A stretch of 64,000 nt of DNA, from positions 265,520 to 329,519 of the forward strand of contig NZ_CAJZAI010000006.1 of NCBI RefSeq assembly GCF_914271435.1, given 5' to 3'. Origin of the DNA: Cupriavidus laharis. GTDB lineage: Bacteria; Pseudomonadota; Gammaproteobacteria; Burkholderiales; Burkholderiaceae. Both the position numbers and the translations under genes were made by a program. Positions 24,555-33,838 of the stretch are shown one piece after another; position 1 is the stretch's first letter, and each line of letters starts with the position of its first letter. The notes below the pieces were generated by a model, which saw only the letters and a program-made list of their open reading frames with translations, searched no databases and was not told the DNA's origin.

Positions 24555-25838
24555 TCAGTGGTGGTTGTGGTTGCCGTGGACGATCTGGCCGCCGACCAGC
24601 GTCATGCGCACCCTGCCTTCCATCTCATAGCCGAGCCACGGCGAATTCTTGCCCTGGCTCTTGATGGACTGGCGTTCGACCTTCCAGACTTCCTTCGGAT
24701 CGAACACACAGATGTCGGCAACAGCGCCCGTTGCCAGCGTACCGGCCTTCAGGCCAGCCACGCGCGCGGGCTCGGAGGTGATGCGGGCCAGCGCCGTCTG
24801 CAGCGGCACCTTGTGCTCGGCGGCCCAGCGCAGCGTCAGCGGCAGCAGCAGTTCCAGGCCGATGGCGCCCGGGGTGGCTTCGGCAAAGGGCAGCAGCTTC
24901 TCGTCGTCGTCCACCGGCGTGTGGTCGGAGCACAGCGCGTCGATGGTGCCGTCGGACAGCGCGGCGACGATGGCATCGCGGTCACGCGTGCTGCGCAGCG
25001 GCGGCGAGAAGCGCATCTGCGAGTTGAAGTAGCCGATATCCACATCGGTCAGCGACACATGGTGGATGTTGACGTCGCAACTCACCGGCAAGCCTTCGCG
25101 CTTGGCCTGGCGCACCAGTTCCAGCCCCGCGGCCGAAGACAGGCGGCAAATATGCACGCGAGCGCCCGTGGACCGCATCAGCTCGAAGATGGTATGCAGG
25201 CGCACCGTCTCGGCAATCACCGACACGCCCGACAGCCCCAGGCGCGACGCCACCGCGCCGCTGGCTGCCACGCCACCGCCCAGGAACGGGTCTTCCGGCC
25301 GCAGCCACACAGTGAAGCCGAACGTCTGCGCGTACTGCAGTGCACGCAGCAACACCTGGGTGTTGCGCACTGGCGCCTCGGCCTGGCTGAAACCGACGCA
25401 GCCGGCTTCGGTCAGCTGGTTCATTTCGGTCAGCACTTCGCCCTTCAGGCCCTGCGTCAGCGCACCCAGCGGATAGACGTGGGTCTGGTTGAGCGTGCGG
25501 GCGCGGAACTTGAGCATCTCGACCAGGCCGGGCTCGTCCAGCACCGGGTCAGTGTCGGGCGGGCAGACCAGGCTGGTCACGCCACCAGCGGCCGCGGCGG
25601 CCACTTCGGATTCGAGCGTGGCCTTGTATTCGTAGCCGGGCTCGCGCAGCCGGGCCGACAGGTCAACCAGCCCCGGGCACACGATCAGGCCACGGGCATC
25701 GATAGTCTTGTTGGCGGTGAAATCCGCCGGCGCGCTGCCAACGCCGACGATCTTGCCGGCGGCGATATAGATGTCTTGCTGGGCGTCGGTCTTCGCGGCC
25801 GGGTCGATCAGGCGGCCGCCCTGGATGTGAATCTTCAT
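24555..25838 (-). CDS. pyrC': catalytically inactive dihydroorotase homologue (PyrC')
   Basis: A 427-residue class I dihydroorotase-fold protein next to pyrB. Active enzymes have an HxH metal site before LREPG; here the segment reads DLSARLREPG, with S61-A62-R63 in place of the histidine pair. The second metal histidine of the CHxS motif is also lost (ICRLSS, arginine at 232), while the DHTP aspartate (305) remains. Such pseudo-dihydroorotases (PyrC' of Pseudomonas) are structural partners of aspartate carbamoyltransferase. The cell should therefore have a true pyrC elsewhere. I prefer the ATG at 25838 (conserved MKIHIQGGRLID). The frame is open upstream to an ATG at 25895, nearer to the pyrB stop. 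Confidence 0.85.
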   Translation of the reverse strand: MKIHIQGGRLIDPAAKTDAQQDIYIAAGKIVGVGSAPADFTANKTIDARGLIVCPGLVDLSARLREPGYEYKATLESEVAAAAAGGVTSLVCPPDTDPVLDEPGLVEMLKFRARTLNQTHVYPLGALTQGLKGEVLTEMNQLTEAGCVGFSQAEAPVRNTQVLLRALQYAQTFGFTVWLRPEDPFLGGGVAASGAVASRLGLSGVSVIAETVRLHTIFELMRSTGARVHICRLSSAAGLELVRQAKREGLPVSCDVNIHHVSLTDVDIGYFNSQMRFSPPLRSTRDRDAIVAALSDGTIDALCSDHTPVDDDEKLLPFAEATPGAIGLELLLPLTLRWAAEHKVPLQTALARITSEPARVAGLKAGTLATGAVADICVFDPKEVWKVERQSIKSQGKNSPWLGYEMEGRVRMTLVGGQIVHGNHNHH

Positions 25839-25904
25839 AGCTTGGCTTGTCGTGTCGCTTGGCTTGTTCGGAGTGTTCTGGCTGGAAGTCGGCATCAATG
25901 GCGG

Positions 25905-26876
25905 TCAGTCACTGTTTCCTGCCACGATCCCCATCACCGCCATGCGCACGGCGATGCCGAACGTCACCTGGTTCAGGATCACCGATTGCGGGCCGTCCGC
26001 CACGGCGGAATCGATCTCCACGCCGCGGTTCATCGGCCCCGGGTGCATCACGATGGCGTTGGGTGCGGCCAGCGCCAGGCGCTCGGGCGTGAGGCCGAAG
26101 GCCTTGAAGTATTCCTGCGCCGACGGCAGCAGCGCGCCGCTCATGCGCTCATTCTGCAGACGCAGCATGATGACCACATCCACGCCCTTGAGGCCTTCTT
26201 CCATGTTGTGGAAGACGCGCACGCCCATCTGCTCCAGCCCCGACGGCAGCAGCGTGCGCGGGCCGATGGCGCGCACTTCGGGCACGCCCAGCGTGGTCAG
26301 CGCGTGGATGTCGGAACGCGCCACGCGCGAGTGCAGGATGTCGCCGACGATGGCCACGCGGAGCTGGGTGAAGTCCTTCTTAAAGTGCCGAATCGTGTAC
26401 ATATCCAGCAGGCCCTGCGTCGGATGCGCGTGGCGGCCGTCGCCCGCATTGATCACGTGCACGTGCGGTGCGACGTGTTCGGCGATCAGGTACGGCGCGC
26501 CCGAACTGGCGTGGCGCACCACGAACATGTCCGCCGACATGGCGGACAGGTTGTTGATCGTATCGAGCAGCGACTCGCCCTTGCTGGTCGACGAGGCGTT
26601 GATGTTCAGGTTCAGCACGTCCGCCGACAAGCGCTTGGCGGCGATCTCGAAGGTGGTGCGCGTGCGCGTGGAGTTCTCGAAGAACAGGTTGAACACGCTC
26701 TTGCCGCGCAGCAGCGGCACCTTCTTCACATCGCGGTCGGAGTCGGACAGCGACACGAACTGGCTGGCGGTATCGAGGATGTGCGTGATCATGTCACGCG
26801 ACAAGCCCTCGATCGACAGCAGGTGCTTCAGTTCGCCGTTCTTGGTCAGCTGCGGGTTGCGGAACGTCTTGGTCAT
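25905..26876 (-). CDS. pyrB: aspartate carbamoyltransferase catalytic subunit
   Basis: A 323-residue enzyme joining carbamoyl phosphate and aspartate, the first committed pyrimidine step. It carries the carbamoyl-phosphate site [13 protein letters not shown] (STRTRTTF at 69-76) and [10 protein letters not shown] (151-160). The sequence and its neighbour pyrC' place it in the Pseudomonas-type dodecameric ATCase class, in which a PyrC' partner is needed for assembly and no pyrI regulatory subunit is used. None is seen here. It lacks a good ribosome site and sits 71 bases after pyrR, with a terminator-like hairpin in that gap. Confidence 0.95.
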   Translation of the reverse strand: MTKTFRNPQLTKNGELKHLLSIEGLSRDMITHILDTASQFVSLSDSDRDVKKVPLLRGKSVFNLFFENSTRTRTTFEIAAKRLSADVLNLNINASSTSKGESLLDTINNLSAMSADMFVVRHASSGAPYLIAEHVAPHVHVINAGDGRHAHPTQGLLDMYTIRHFKKDFTQLRVAIVGDILHSRVARSDIHALTTLGVPEVRAIGPRTLLPSGLEQMGVRVFHNMEEGLKGVDVVIMLRLQNERMSGALLPSAQEYFKAFGLTPERLALAAPNAIVMHPGPMNRGVEIDSAVADGPQSVILNQVTFGIAVRMAVMGIVAGNSD

Positions 26877-26933
26877 GGGTGGTCAGGCGCGGGCAAAAAT
26901 CGGGGGGTAGTCTGGTCTCGGGGCCGGTGGACG

Positions 26934-26957
26934 AAAAATTGGCCGGATCAACCGGCC
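26934..26957 (-). terminator. terminator-like hairpin overlapping the pyrR stop codon, candidate attenuator for pyrB
   Basis: Read on the minus strand: GGCCGG, loop TTGAT, CCGGCC, then AATTTTT. The six-pair all-GC stem and five U residues fit an Rho-independent terminator. The pyrR stop codon (26948-26950) lies inside the loop, so a ribosome finishing pyrR would cover the hairpin. pyrB starts 57 bases after the run of U residues. Confidence 0.6.
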
Positions 26958-27475
26958 GAGGATTCGGTGGTGAAGGCAAAGGTCGCCTTGGCGCCCTCGC
27001 CCTGGCGCGCAAGCACGAGCGTGGCCTCGCGCGGGAGCTCGGTCTGCAGTGCGACGAGGTCCGCCGCAATCGGCAGCTCGCGGCCGCCGCGGTCCACCAG
27101 CACGCCCAGCGCCACACGCGCCGGACGGCCATAGTCGAACAGTTCATTGACCGCCGCGCGGATGGTGCGGCCGGTGGCCAGCACATCGTCGATCAGCAGG
27201 ATCTTGCGGTCCTGCACCTCGAACGGCAGCGTGCTCGGCTGGGCCTGGCTGTGCAGGCCCTTCTTGGCGTAGTCATCGCGATGGAAAGCCACGTTGATGA
27301 CGCCGTGGTCGGGCAGCCCCAGGTCCGCCGCCAGCCGATGCGCAATCCAGGCACCGCCGGAGTGGATGCCGGCCACGGACCACTGCGCGCGCTCGGCTTG
27401 CGGGATCAGCGCCTGGGCCTGGTCGAGCAAGGCACGGTAAAGCGCCTCGGCGTCGGGATTGGTATGTCGGGTCAT
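26948..27475 (-). CDS. pyrR: pyrimidine regulator / uracil phosphoribosyltransferase
   Basis: A 175-residue phosphoribosyltransferase-fold protein. The PRPP-binding motif is [18 protein letters not shown] (92-109). [14 protein letters not shown] and [11 protein letters not shown] upstream match PyrR. In Gram-positive bacteria PyrR binds pyr mRNA at attenuators and also makes UMP. In proteobacteria the RNA-binding role is less established. The ATG at 27475 overlaps the ruvX stop as ATGA. An open frame continues upstream to 27715 but runs antisense-free through ruvX and has no family match. Its adjacency to pyrB and the terminator in between makes a regulatory role plausible. Confidence 0.9.
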   Translation of the reverse strand: MTRHTNPDAEALYRALLDQAQALIPQAERAQWSVAGIHSGGAWIAHRLAADLGLPDHGVINVAFHRDDYAKKGLHSQAQPSTLPFEVQDRKILLIDDVLATGRTIRAAVNELFDYGRPARVALGVLVDRGGRELPIAADLVALQTELPREATLVLARQGEGAKATFAFTTESSAG

Positions 27476-27897
27476 AGCGGAAGCTGGTCGAAATACTGTT
27501 GCAGGATGATGCGTGCGGCCTCGGCATCGAGTTCGCCGCGGCGCGCGCCGGCCATGGCGGCCATGCGCGAGGAATAGCGCTCGTCCACCCACTCCACGGG
27601 CAGGCCGAAGCGGCCGTTGAGCTGGTTGCCGAAGCGGCGCGCAAGCCGCATGGAAGGCTGTTCGCCGCCTTCCGGGTTGACCGGCATGCCGACCACAAGC
27701 TGCACGGGCGTCCATTCGCGGATCAGGTCGCCCACAGCCTGGAAGCGGCCTTCAACGGACAGGTTCGGAAGGATGGTCAGTGCGGTCGCCTGGCGCGTGA
27801 TGAAATTGCCCAGGGCAACGCCGATCTTTTTCTCGCCGTAGTCGAATGCCAGAACCGTGCCGTCGCGGGGCAGTTCACGCCCCACGCCGTCAGGCAT
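27472..27897 (-). CDS. ruvX: Holliday junction resolvase-like protein / 16S rRNA 5'-end processing factor (YqgF)
   Basis: A 141-residue RNase H-fold protein. The first acidic motif is [15 protein letters not shown] (D19). Others are [12 protein letters not shown] and [13 protein letters not shown], with late acidic residues for metal binding. The family includes E. coli YqgF, which is needed for pre-16S rRNA processing. The start at 27897 overlaps the yqgE stop by eight bases. A longer frame to 27957 has no similarity. The yqgE-ruvX pair is widely conserved. Confidence 0.92.
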   Translation of the reverse strand: MPDGVGRELPRDGTVLAFDYGEKKIGVALGNFITRQATALTILPNLSVEGRFQAVGDLIREWTPVQLVVGMPVNPEGGEQPSMRLARRFGNQLNGRFGLPVEWVDERYSSRMAAMAGARRGELDAEAARIILQQYFDQLPL

Positions 27898-28462
27898 GCC
27901 CGGCCTCGCCGGAAAGCATGGTGATGTCGATGCCCAGCAGGCGGATAGCCGACGCAAAGCGCTCTTCGGGCGGCACGCTGAAGATGATTTCAGGATCGGC
28001 CTGGACGGTCAGCCAGCCATTGCGGGAAAGCTCCTCTTCGAGCTGGCCAGCGCCCCAGCCGGAGTAGCCCAGCGTCAGCAGGAAGCGGTGCGGGCCGCTG
28101 CCATTGGCCACGGCTTCCAGCACGTCCTTGGAGGTGGTCATCTCCAGCCCGCCGGGCACCGCCAGCGACGACACATAGATGCCCACCGGGTCATGCAGCA
28201 CGAAACCGCGCTCGGTCTGGACAGGGCCGCCGAAGTAGACTGGCTGATGGGCCACCGGCTGGATTTCCAGCTTGAGGTCGATCTTATCGAAGAGCGTGGC
28301 CATGTCGATGTCGATCGGGCGGTTGATCACCAGCCCGAGCGCGCCACGCTCGTTGTGTTCGCAAAGGTAGACGACGGAGCCCGAAAAAGTCGGATCGGCC
28401 ATGCCGGGCATGGCAATCAGGAATTGATTGGTCAGATTGATGGGTGCTTCGGGCTTGGCCAT
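27890..28462 (-). CDS. yqgE: YqgE/AlgH family protein
   Basis: A 190-residue cytoplasmic protein of the UPF0301/AlgH family. Typical segments are [38 protein letters not shown], and [17 protein letters not shown]. Function is uncertain in the family. AlgH affects transcription of several regulons in Pseudomonas. I chose the ATG at 28462 ([12 protein letters not shown]). Another ATG three codons earlier at 28471 is possible and neither has a clear ribosome site. It is the first gene of the six-gene operon, downstream of the hairpin repeat at 28553. Confidence 0.92.
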   Translation of the reverse strand: MAKPEAPINLTNQFLIAMPGMADPTFSGSVVYLCEHNERGALGLVINRPIDIDMATLFDKIDLKLEIQPVAHQPVYFGGPVQTERGFVLHDPVGIYVSSLAVPGGLEMTTSKDVLEAVANGSGPHRFLLTLGYSGWGAGQLEEELSRNGWLTVQADPEIIFSVPPEERFASAIRLLGIDITMLSGEAGHA

Positions 28463-28552
28463 ACCTCGCATTTTATCAAATCGCCGGTGGGCTTCCGGAA
28501 AAGAATTGGGCGCGCTGCGGTGCAACAACCCCGGACTTCAGAGTGCAACGTC

Positions 28553-28646
28553 CGTCGCTCCCGCGCAGGCGGGAGCCCAGCGTCTTCAGCCGCGCGCGAC
28601 AGGCGACAGGCAAAAGACACTGGGTTCCCGCCTGCGCGGGAACGAC
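28553..28646. repeat. dispersed intergenic hairpin repeat, copy 2
   Basis: About 94 bases with arms GCTCCCGC-GCAG-GCGGGAGC and GTTCCCGC-ctgc-GCGGGAAC, separated by about 40 less conserved bases. Same architecture as the copies at 23542 and 47571, with GCAG instead of GAAG tips. It lies upstream of yqgE and downstream of the pseudouridine synthase, which are both on the minus strand. Confidence 0.8.
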
Positions 28647-28662
28647 CGGTTCTTATCCGCCG

Positions 28663-29370
28663 TTAGTCCTTGCTGGTCAACGCGGCCAGGTCCTCCGGCG
28701 TCAGCCAGCGCCACTCGCCTTCGGCCAGCGCGGGATCGAGCTTCAGCCCCCCGAGGGCGCTGCGGTGCAAGGCCGTCACGTGGTTGCCGGCCGCCACCAC
28801 CATGCGCTTGACCTGATGGTACTTGCCCTGCAGCAAGGTCAGCCTCAGGCTCCGTTCACCGGTGATTTCGCAGGCTTCTGCGGCGATCGGGGCAGGTTCG
28901 TCGTCGAGTTGCACGCCGGTTCGCAGCGCTTCGGCCTGTTCCGGCGTCACCGGCTCTGCCGTGGTGACCTCGTACACCTTGGGCACCTTGCGCTTGGGCG
29001 AAGTATGGGCGTGGATGAACTGACCGTCGTCCGTGAGCAACAGCAGGCCGGTGGTATCGTGGTCCAGCCGGCCAACGGCTTGCACCTCGCGCTGGCGCAG
29101 CGGCACCGGCAGCAGGTTGTACACGCTGGGATGGTGGCGCGGGCGCTGCGAGCACTCATAGCCAGCCGGCTTGTTGAGCATCACGTAGGCCTTGGTGCAG
29201 GCCAGCCACGCCTCGCCATCGACGGTCAGCCGCAGGCCGTCGACCTCGAACTGGGCGCGCGGGTCGTCGCAGAGCTCGCCATTGACCTCCACCAGCCCGG
29301 CGGCGATCAGGTCGCCACAGTAGCGGCGCGTGCCGAAGCCTTGGGATTGGAGGATGCGGTCTAGGGTCAT
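28663..29370 (-). CDS. rsuA: RsuA-family 16S rRNA pseudouridine synthase
   Basis: A 235-residue enzyme. It has an N-terminal S4 RNA-binding domain (LDRILQSQGFGTRRYCGDLIAAGLVEVNG, residues 3-31), then the catalytic GRLDHDTTGLLLLTDDG motif with D103, and KVYEV. These place it in the RsuA/RluB/E/F group. The expected target is U516 of 16S rRNA by similarity to RsuA, though another rRNA site cannot be excluded. I start at the ATG at 29370. Twelve more in-frame codons upstream are nonconserved. It follows hemY by 132 bases, and the hairpin repeat follows it closely. Confidence 0.85.
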   Translation of the reverse strand: MTLDRILQSQGFGTRRYCGDLIAAGLVEVNGELCDDPRAQFEVDGLRLTVDGEAWLACTKAYVMLNKPAGYECSQRPRHHPSVYNLLPVPLRQREVQAVGRLDHDTTGLLLLTDDGQFIHAHTSPKRKVPKVYEVTTAEPVTPEQAEALRTGVQLDDEPAPIAAEACEITGERSLRLTLLQGKYHQVKRMVVAAGNHVTALHRSALGGLKLDPALAEGEWRWLTPEDLAALTSKD

Positions 29371-29502
29371 GGAAATGGAATCGTCAGTGAATAAGGTCGC
29401 AGACACATCGGCCCTGATGCGTCCGCGGTACCGGATCGGCCAAAGGGCAAGATGAAAGCGATGCAGGATTGGGCGCAGCAGCCGCTTAGCCGCCTGCCGG
29501 CC

Positions 29503-30693
29503 TCAGGCAGCCAGCATCGCGCTTTCGCGGTAATGGCGCTGCGCGTCCTCAGGCCGCTCGGTCTCTTCGAACAACCGTGCCAGCGCCAGGTGGGTACGCA
29601 CGCGCAGGCGGGTCTGCTGCTCACGGTCCGCATACTTCAGTGCGCGCTCGAAGCTCGACTGGGCCTTGCCCCAAAGCTGTTCGCCCAGGCAAAGCACGCC
29701 GAGCGTGTAGTAGAGGTCGGCGTCCACCGGATGCTCATTGATCCATTTTTCCGCCTGCTGGATCTGGGGCAATGCCTGGCCGGTCCTGGCGCAGTCGGCG
29801 TAGCGCAGCACGAGGCGGCTGTCCCAGTTGGCCTTGAGCGCATCCTCGATGATGCGGCGCGCTTCACCCTGTCGGCCGAGCGCGGCAAAGTAGCGGGCCG
29901 CCGGCTCGGCGATACGCGCGGCACGCCGTTCATCGGCCGATAGCGTGCGCCAGAAGGCGGACAGTGCCTCGGCGTCGTGGCGGCGCTCTTCCAGCATGGC
30001 CTCGCAGGCCATCTGCTTGAGCCGCAGCGCCAGCACCGGATGCAGCGCGTTGCGCTTTTCCAGCGAACGCGCCAGGCGCAGCACTTCGGACCAGTTCTTC
30101 AGGTGCTGGTGCGCGCGCAGCGCAATGCGCTGCACGTGGATCTGCCGTGCGCCCTGCGCCTGCAATTGTGCGATGGTTTCGAGCGCGCCATCGGCATCGC
30201 GCGCGTCGACCAGCAGTTCCGCCATCGATACCAGCCGGGCCTGCTCGCGTTCGGGATCGGTGACCTGCGCCATCCAGGCGTCGCGGCGCTCGGTTTCCTG
30301 CATGCGGTGCGCGGCGCGGGCGCCGACCAGCGCCGCCGTCTGCGCCTGCGCGTCCCAGGCCTGGGCCTCGCGTGCCGCGCGCTCGGCACGCGCGAAGCGG
30401 CCTGCAAACAGGTTCTCGATTGATTCGCGCAGTGCCGCCTGGGCCTTGTTCATGCGGCTGCGTTCGCGGTAGGCGGCGGCCCGGCGTGGCATCTCGGAAA
30501 GGTGGCGCACGGTGGAGAGAATGGTCCACACCACGAAGAACACCAGCAGCAGCAGCGCCAGCGCCAGGTTCAGCGACAGCTCCACCCGGTACGGCGGATA
30601 GAACAGCACCACATTGCTGTGGTTGAACTGCGTGAACAATGCCAGCCCGACGGCGCCACCGAACAGGACCGCTACCCAGAACAGAAGGCGCAT
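29503..30693 (-). CDS. hemY: HemY-like heme biosynthesis-associated membrane protein
   Basis: A 396-residue protein with two N-terminal membrane helices (about 3-22 and 38-60) and a helical, TPR-like C-terminus. It belongs to the proteobacterial HemY_N family encoded after hemD/hemX. This is not the protoporphyrinogen oxidase also called HemY in Firmicutes. It lies two bases after the hemDX stop, as expected for a hemC-hemDX-hemY operon. A scaffold role in heme synthesis or porphyrin handling is suspected but not established. Confidence 0.9.
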   Translation of the reverse strand: MRLLFWVAVLFGGAVGLALFTQFNHSNVVLFYPPYRVELSLNLALALLLLVFFVVWTILSTVRHLSEMPRRAAAYRERSRMNKAQAALRESIENLFAGRFARAERAAREAQAWDAQAQTAALVGARAAHRMQETERRDAWMAQVTDPEREQARLVSMAELLVDARDADGALETIAQLQAQGARQIHVQRIALRAHQHLKNWSEVLRLARSLEKRNALHPVLALRLKQMACEAMLEERRHDAEALSAFWRTLSADERRAARIAEPAARYFAALGRQGEARRIIEDALKANWDSRLVLRYADCARTGQALPQIQQAEKWINEHPVDADLYYTLGVLCLGEQLWGKAQSSFERALKYADREQQTRLRVRTHLALARLFEETERPEDAQRHYRESAMLAA

Positions 30694-30695
30694 GG

Positions 30696-32747
30696 TTACT
30701 CCTTCTTCAGCGCACGCAGCGCGCCGAGGCTTTCCGCCATGGTCGGTAACTGCACCGTCACGGCACCGGCCTGTGCCTGCTTGAGCAGCGTCAGCACGGT
30801 CTGCACGCGCCGGGACCTGGTGTCGAAGTACCTGCCGATCATGGCCTGCGCAGCAGACAGGTCATTGCGGAAGACCGGCTCGTTGCGCGACAGCAGCGCC
30901 AGCCGCGCATTGAGCAGGCGCAGCTTGACGTTCTCGCGCAGGAACCAGCCCTGGTCGCCCGATAGCAGCAGGGCCTCGGTGTCTTCAACCTTGCGGATGC
31001 GGATGACCTGAGCCATTTCCTCGCGCATGAAGCCCCACACCCGGCCAAACCAGGCGCCGATACCGCCGGCTGCGGGAGCAGCCGCGTCCCGTGCCCCCTT
31101 CGCGGCGCCACGGTTTGCGTCCTTGCGGTCTTCCGCCTCGGTCCGCTCTAGCATGCGTTCGCTCGACAGCAGCGGCAACGCGTCGATCTGGTTGATGGCT
31201 TCATCCAGCTTGATGGCGGCGCCTGTCAGGTCGGTATCGGGCACCGCCTTCATGCGCGCGATATCGCGCGCCAGCGCGCGGCGCAGCAGGTTGTACTGCG
31301 GCTTGTCGGTACGGGCCAGGCGCGCGTCGGCGCTCTGCAGCGCCGCCAGCGCGACCTGCACGTTGCCGGTGAGCTGGAGCTGCTGGCCGGCGTTGGTCAG
31401 CAATTGCTGGATCTCGGCGATTTCCCAGTCGTCGCGGTTGCGCATCAGGTCCTGGTAGACCTGCTCCAGCGCGGCCTGCTTGTCGCGGGTCTCGCCGACC
31501 TGGCCGTCGAGCGCGCCGACCTTGGCCTGCAGTTCCTTCACGGTGTCCTGCGCGTTGCGCGACAGCACGCGCGTCTCCTGCACCAGCGCGTCATTGCTCT
31601 GCTGCCGCCGCGCCAGTTCCTCGGTGAGGTGGTCGACCCGCTGCTGCAGCCACCAGAAACCGCCGGCGGTAGCCAGCACCAGGACGGCCACGAGCGCCCA
31701 CAGCGCGGCGTTGCGGCGCGGTGCGGCGAATGACGGCGCCGGCGCGGCCGAAGCCGTGGCCGCAGGAGGAATGGTGGTTGAGGAGGACGTAGTTTCTTGC
31801 GTCACGCGTTCGACCCTGTTTGTCATGGCAGGCGGCTGCACGGGCGGTGGCGCCGGCGGTGCAGCGGGAACCGCGGCACTTGCAGGCACTGGTCCGGCAT
31901 AGGCATCCGCCCACTGCTTGCATGCGGCAAGCAGCCCGGCGTCGCCCGGCGCGGCACGCAGGATGCGCGCAAAGCCGAGCGCCTCCGCCTGTTCGGCGAT
32001 TCTCGCATGCGGCGCGATGCACTGCACCTGTTTCAGGGTGGCCAGTTCCTGCGGCGACAGGTTCTGCCGCGCGAGCGTCTCGAGGTTGCGCACGGCCTCC
32101 GAGCTGGTCAGCAGCCAGGCCTGCGGGGCACCGCCGGGGCTCAGGCCGTCGCGCACGGCCTGCCATTGCATGATGCCGGGCTCGGGCAAGGTGCGTTGGT
32201 AGGCCTCGACCGCCGTGACGTCGGCACCCGCTTCCCGCAGGCGGTCGCCCAGCCAGTCGCGTCCGCCGTTACCGCGCACGATCAGCACGGCGCGTCCATT
32301 CAGCGCGGCTGGCTCCAGCTGCGCCCACAGGGCTTCGGAATCGAAACGGGGTTCTTCGCCCGCCGCACCGTTCGCACCGTTGCCGTCGGCACCGGCCGGC
32401 GCAATCACGCGGTGGTCGGGCGCGGCAATGCCACGCTCGGCAAGAGCCGTGACGCTGGCCGGTCCGACCACGGCCACCGGCACGCCGGGCGGCCACTGGG
32501 CCACGGCATTGCCCTGCACTGCTGCCAGCGCATCGAGCGCGTACTGGATCGCGTTGGGACTGACAAAGACCACCAGCGCGAAGTCCGCCAGGCGCGCCAG
32601 CGCAGCGCGCAGCGGGGCGTCATCGGCAGCGGGGCCAATCGCCAGCAGCGGAAATCCCAGTACGTCCAGGCCCGCGGCCTGGAGGGCTTCCGTCAGTTGC
32701 CGGGACTGCCCGGCGGGTCGTGTGACAACGACAGTCGGGCGGGGCAT
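30696..32747 (-). CDS. hemDX: fused uroporphyrinogen-III synthase and HemX protein
   Basis: A 683-residue fusion. Residues 1-275 are uroporphyrinogen-III synthase (VVVTRPAGQSRQLTEAL at the start and LLTSSEAVRNL mid-domain), which cyclises hydroxymethylbilane. A proline/alanine linker (about 280-335) leads to one membrane helix (about 343-362) and a heptad-rich stretch (365-430) typical of HemX, followed by a helical C-terminus. The fusion places the soluble enzyme at the membrane near HemY. Its stop is two bases before hemY and its start nine bases after the hemC stop, so the three are one operon. hemD and hemX are separate genes in enterobacteria; fusions occur in Burkholderiaceae. Confidence 0.9.
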   Translation of the reverse strand: MPRPTVVVTRPAGQSRQLTEALQAAGLDVLGFPLLAIGPAADDAPLRAALARLADFALVVFVSPNAIQYALDALAAVQGNAVAQWPPGVPVAVVGPASVTALAERGIAAPDHRVIAPAGADGNGANGAAGEEPRFDSEALWAQLEPAALNGRAVLIVRGNGGRDWLGDRLREAGADVTAVEAYQRTLPEPGIMQWQAVRDGLSPGGAPQAWLLTSSEAVRNLETLARQNLSPQELATLKQVQCIAPHARIAEQAEALGFARILRAAPGDAGLLAACKQWADAYAGPVPASAAVPAAPPAPPPVQPPAMTNRVERVTQETTSSSTTIPPAATASAAPAPSFAAPRRNAALWALVAVLVLATAGGFWWLQQRVDHLTEELARRQQSNDALVQETRVLSRNAQDTVKELQAKVGALDGQVGETRDKQAALEQVYQDLMRNRDDWEIAEIQQLLTNAGQQLQLTGNVQVALAALQSADARLARTDKPQYNLLRRALARDIARMKAVPDTDLTGAAIKLDEAINQIDALPLLSSERMLERTEAEDRKDANRGAAKGARDAAAPAAGGIGAWFGRVWGFMREEMAQVIRIRKVEDTEALLLSGDQGWFLRENVKLRLLNARLALLSRNEPVFRNDLSAAQAMIGRYFDTRSRRVQTVLTLLKQAQAGAVTVQLPTMAESLGALRALKKE

Positions 32748-32756
32748 GGACCGGCC

Positions 32757-33770
32757 TCAGGCAGGAGCTTGGGGATCGGCAGGCTCGGCCAGCGCGGCGA
32801 GGATATCGGCAGCGCCCTGCGCGAGGAGGTCGCGCGCGGCAGACTGGCCGAGCGCGTCAGCCGCCGCGGCGTCAGGTGCTGGCCCGGCTGCGCTGGCGCG
32901 CACGTGGCGGCTGCCGTCGGGCATGGCCACAAAGGCATCGAGCCGCAGTTGTCCGCCGTCCCAGCGCGCATGCGCCGCCAGCGGCACCTGGCAGGAGCCG
33001 CCCAGCATGCGTGACACGGCCCGTTCGGCCGTGACCGCGAGCGCGGTCGGCGAGTGGTTCAGCGGCGCCAGCCATTCGGCGACCTCCGGGCGCGTGGACA
33101 GGGTCTCGATGCCCAGCGCGCCCTGCCCTGCTGCCGGCAGAGACGCCTCCGGGGCGATCAGCGCGCGGATGCGGTCGCCGAGGCCCAGGCGCTTAAGTCC
33201 GGCCGCGGCGAGGATGATGGCGCCATATTCGCCGCGATCGAGCTTGCCCAGGCGGGTGTCGAGGTTGCCGCGCAGCGGCTTGATGACCAGGTGCGGATAG
33301 CGCGCACGCAGCGCGGCCTCGCGGCGCAGGCTGGAGGTGCCCACCACGGTCCCGGCCGGCATCTCGTCCAGCGAAGCGAAGGCGGAGGACACCAGCGCGT
33401 CGCGCGGGTCTTCACGCTCCATCACCACGGCCAGGGTAAAGCCGTCAGGCAATTCCATCGGCACATCCTTGAGCGAGTGCACCGCCAGGTCGGCTCGGCC
33501 TTCGGCCATTGCAAATTCCAGTTCTTTGACAAACAAACCCTTGCCGCCGACTTTCGACAGCGTACGGTCTAGAATCTGGTCTCCGCGCGTGGTCATGCCA
33601 AGAATGGACACATCGCACGCGGGATAGTATTGTTGCAATGCAGCACGCACGAATTCCGCCTGCCACATGGCCAGACGGCTCTCGCGGGAGGCGATTACAA
33701 GCTTGTGCGGAACGTTGCGCATAACGGCAGCAGAGGCGGCGGAGGAACTCGGGATGGCGGATGCTTGCAT
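32757..33770 (-). CDS. hemC: porphobilinogen deaminase (hydroxymethylbilane synthase)
   Basis: A 337-residue enzyme that joins four porphobilinogens. Motifs: [35 protein letters not shown] (catalytic aspartate in the HSLKD segment), GTSSLRR, and the dipyrromethane-cofactor cysteine C260 in [13 protein letters not shown]. The first 16 residues are Ser/Ala-rich and not conserved. An internal ATG at 33722 is an alternative start. It is divergent from ppc with only 68 bases between the starts, so both promoters overlap or lie in coding ends. Confidence 0.93.
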   Translation of the reverse strand: MQASAIPSSSAASAAVMRNVPHKLVIASRESRLAMWQAEFVRAALQQYYPACDVSILGMTTRGDQILDRTLSKVGGKGLFVKELEFAMAEGRADLAVHSLKDVPMELPDGFTLAVVMEREDPRDALVSSAFASLDEMPAGTVVGTSSLRREAALRARYPHLVIKPLRGNLDTRLGKLDRGEYGAIILAAAGLKRLGLGDRIRALIAPEASLPAAGQGALGIETLSTRPEVAEWLAPLNHSPTALAVTAERAVSRMLGGSCQVPLAAHARWDGGQLRLDAFVAMPDGSRHVRASAAGPAPDAAAADALGQSAARDLLAQGAADILAALAEPADPQAPA

Positions 33771-33838
33771 CCGTCAATGGTAGCACGCGACCCAATAGCC
33801 GCTCCGCACCATCGGACAGAAGAGTAAGAGGAGATTGC

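Noticed and set aside
24474..27134. An 886-codon plus-strand open frame across plsC, pyrC', pyrB and pyrR
   Set aside because: It runs antisense to four assigned genes and has no recognisable domain; it comes from third-position GC bias.
28463..28500. A TTGATAAAAT-like promoter just before yqgE
   Set aside because: It resembles a -10 but would start transcription at or inside the first codons, and no -35 is convincing.
33771..33838. A TACCAT -10 for hemC close to its start codon
   Set aside because: It would leave almost no leader for the start at 33770; it could instead point to the internal start at 33722, but the evidence is too weak.
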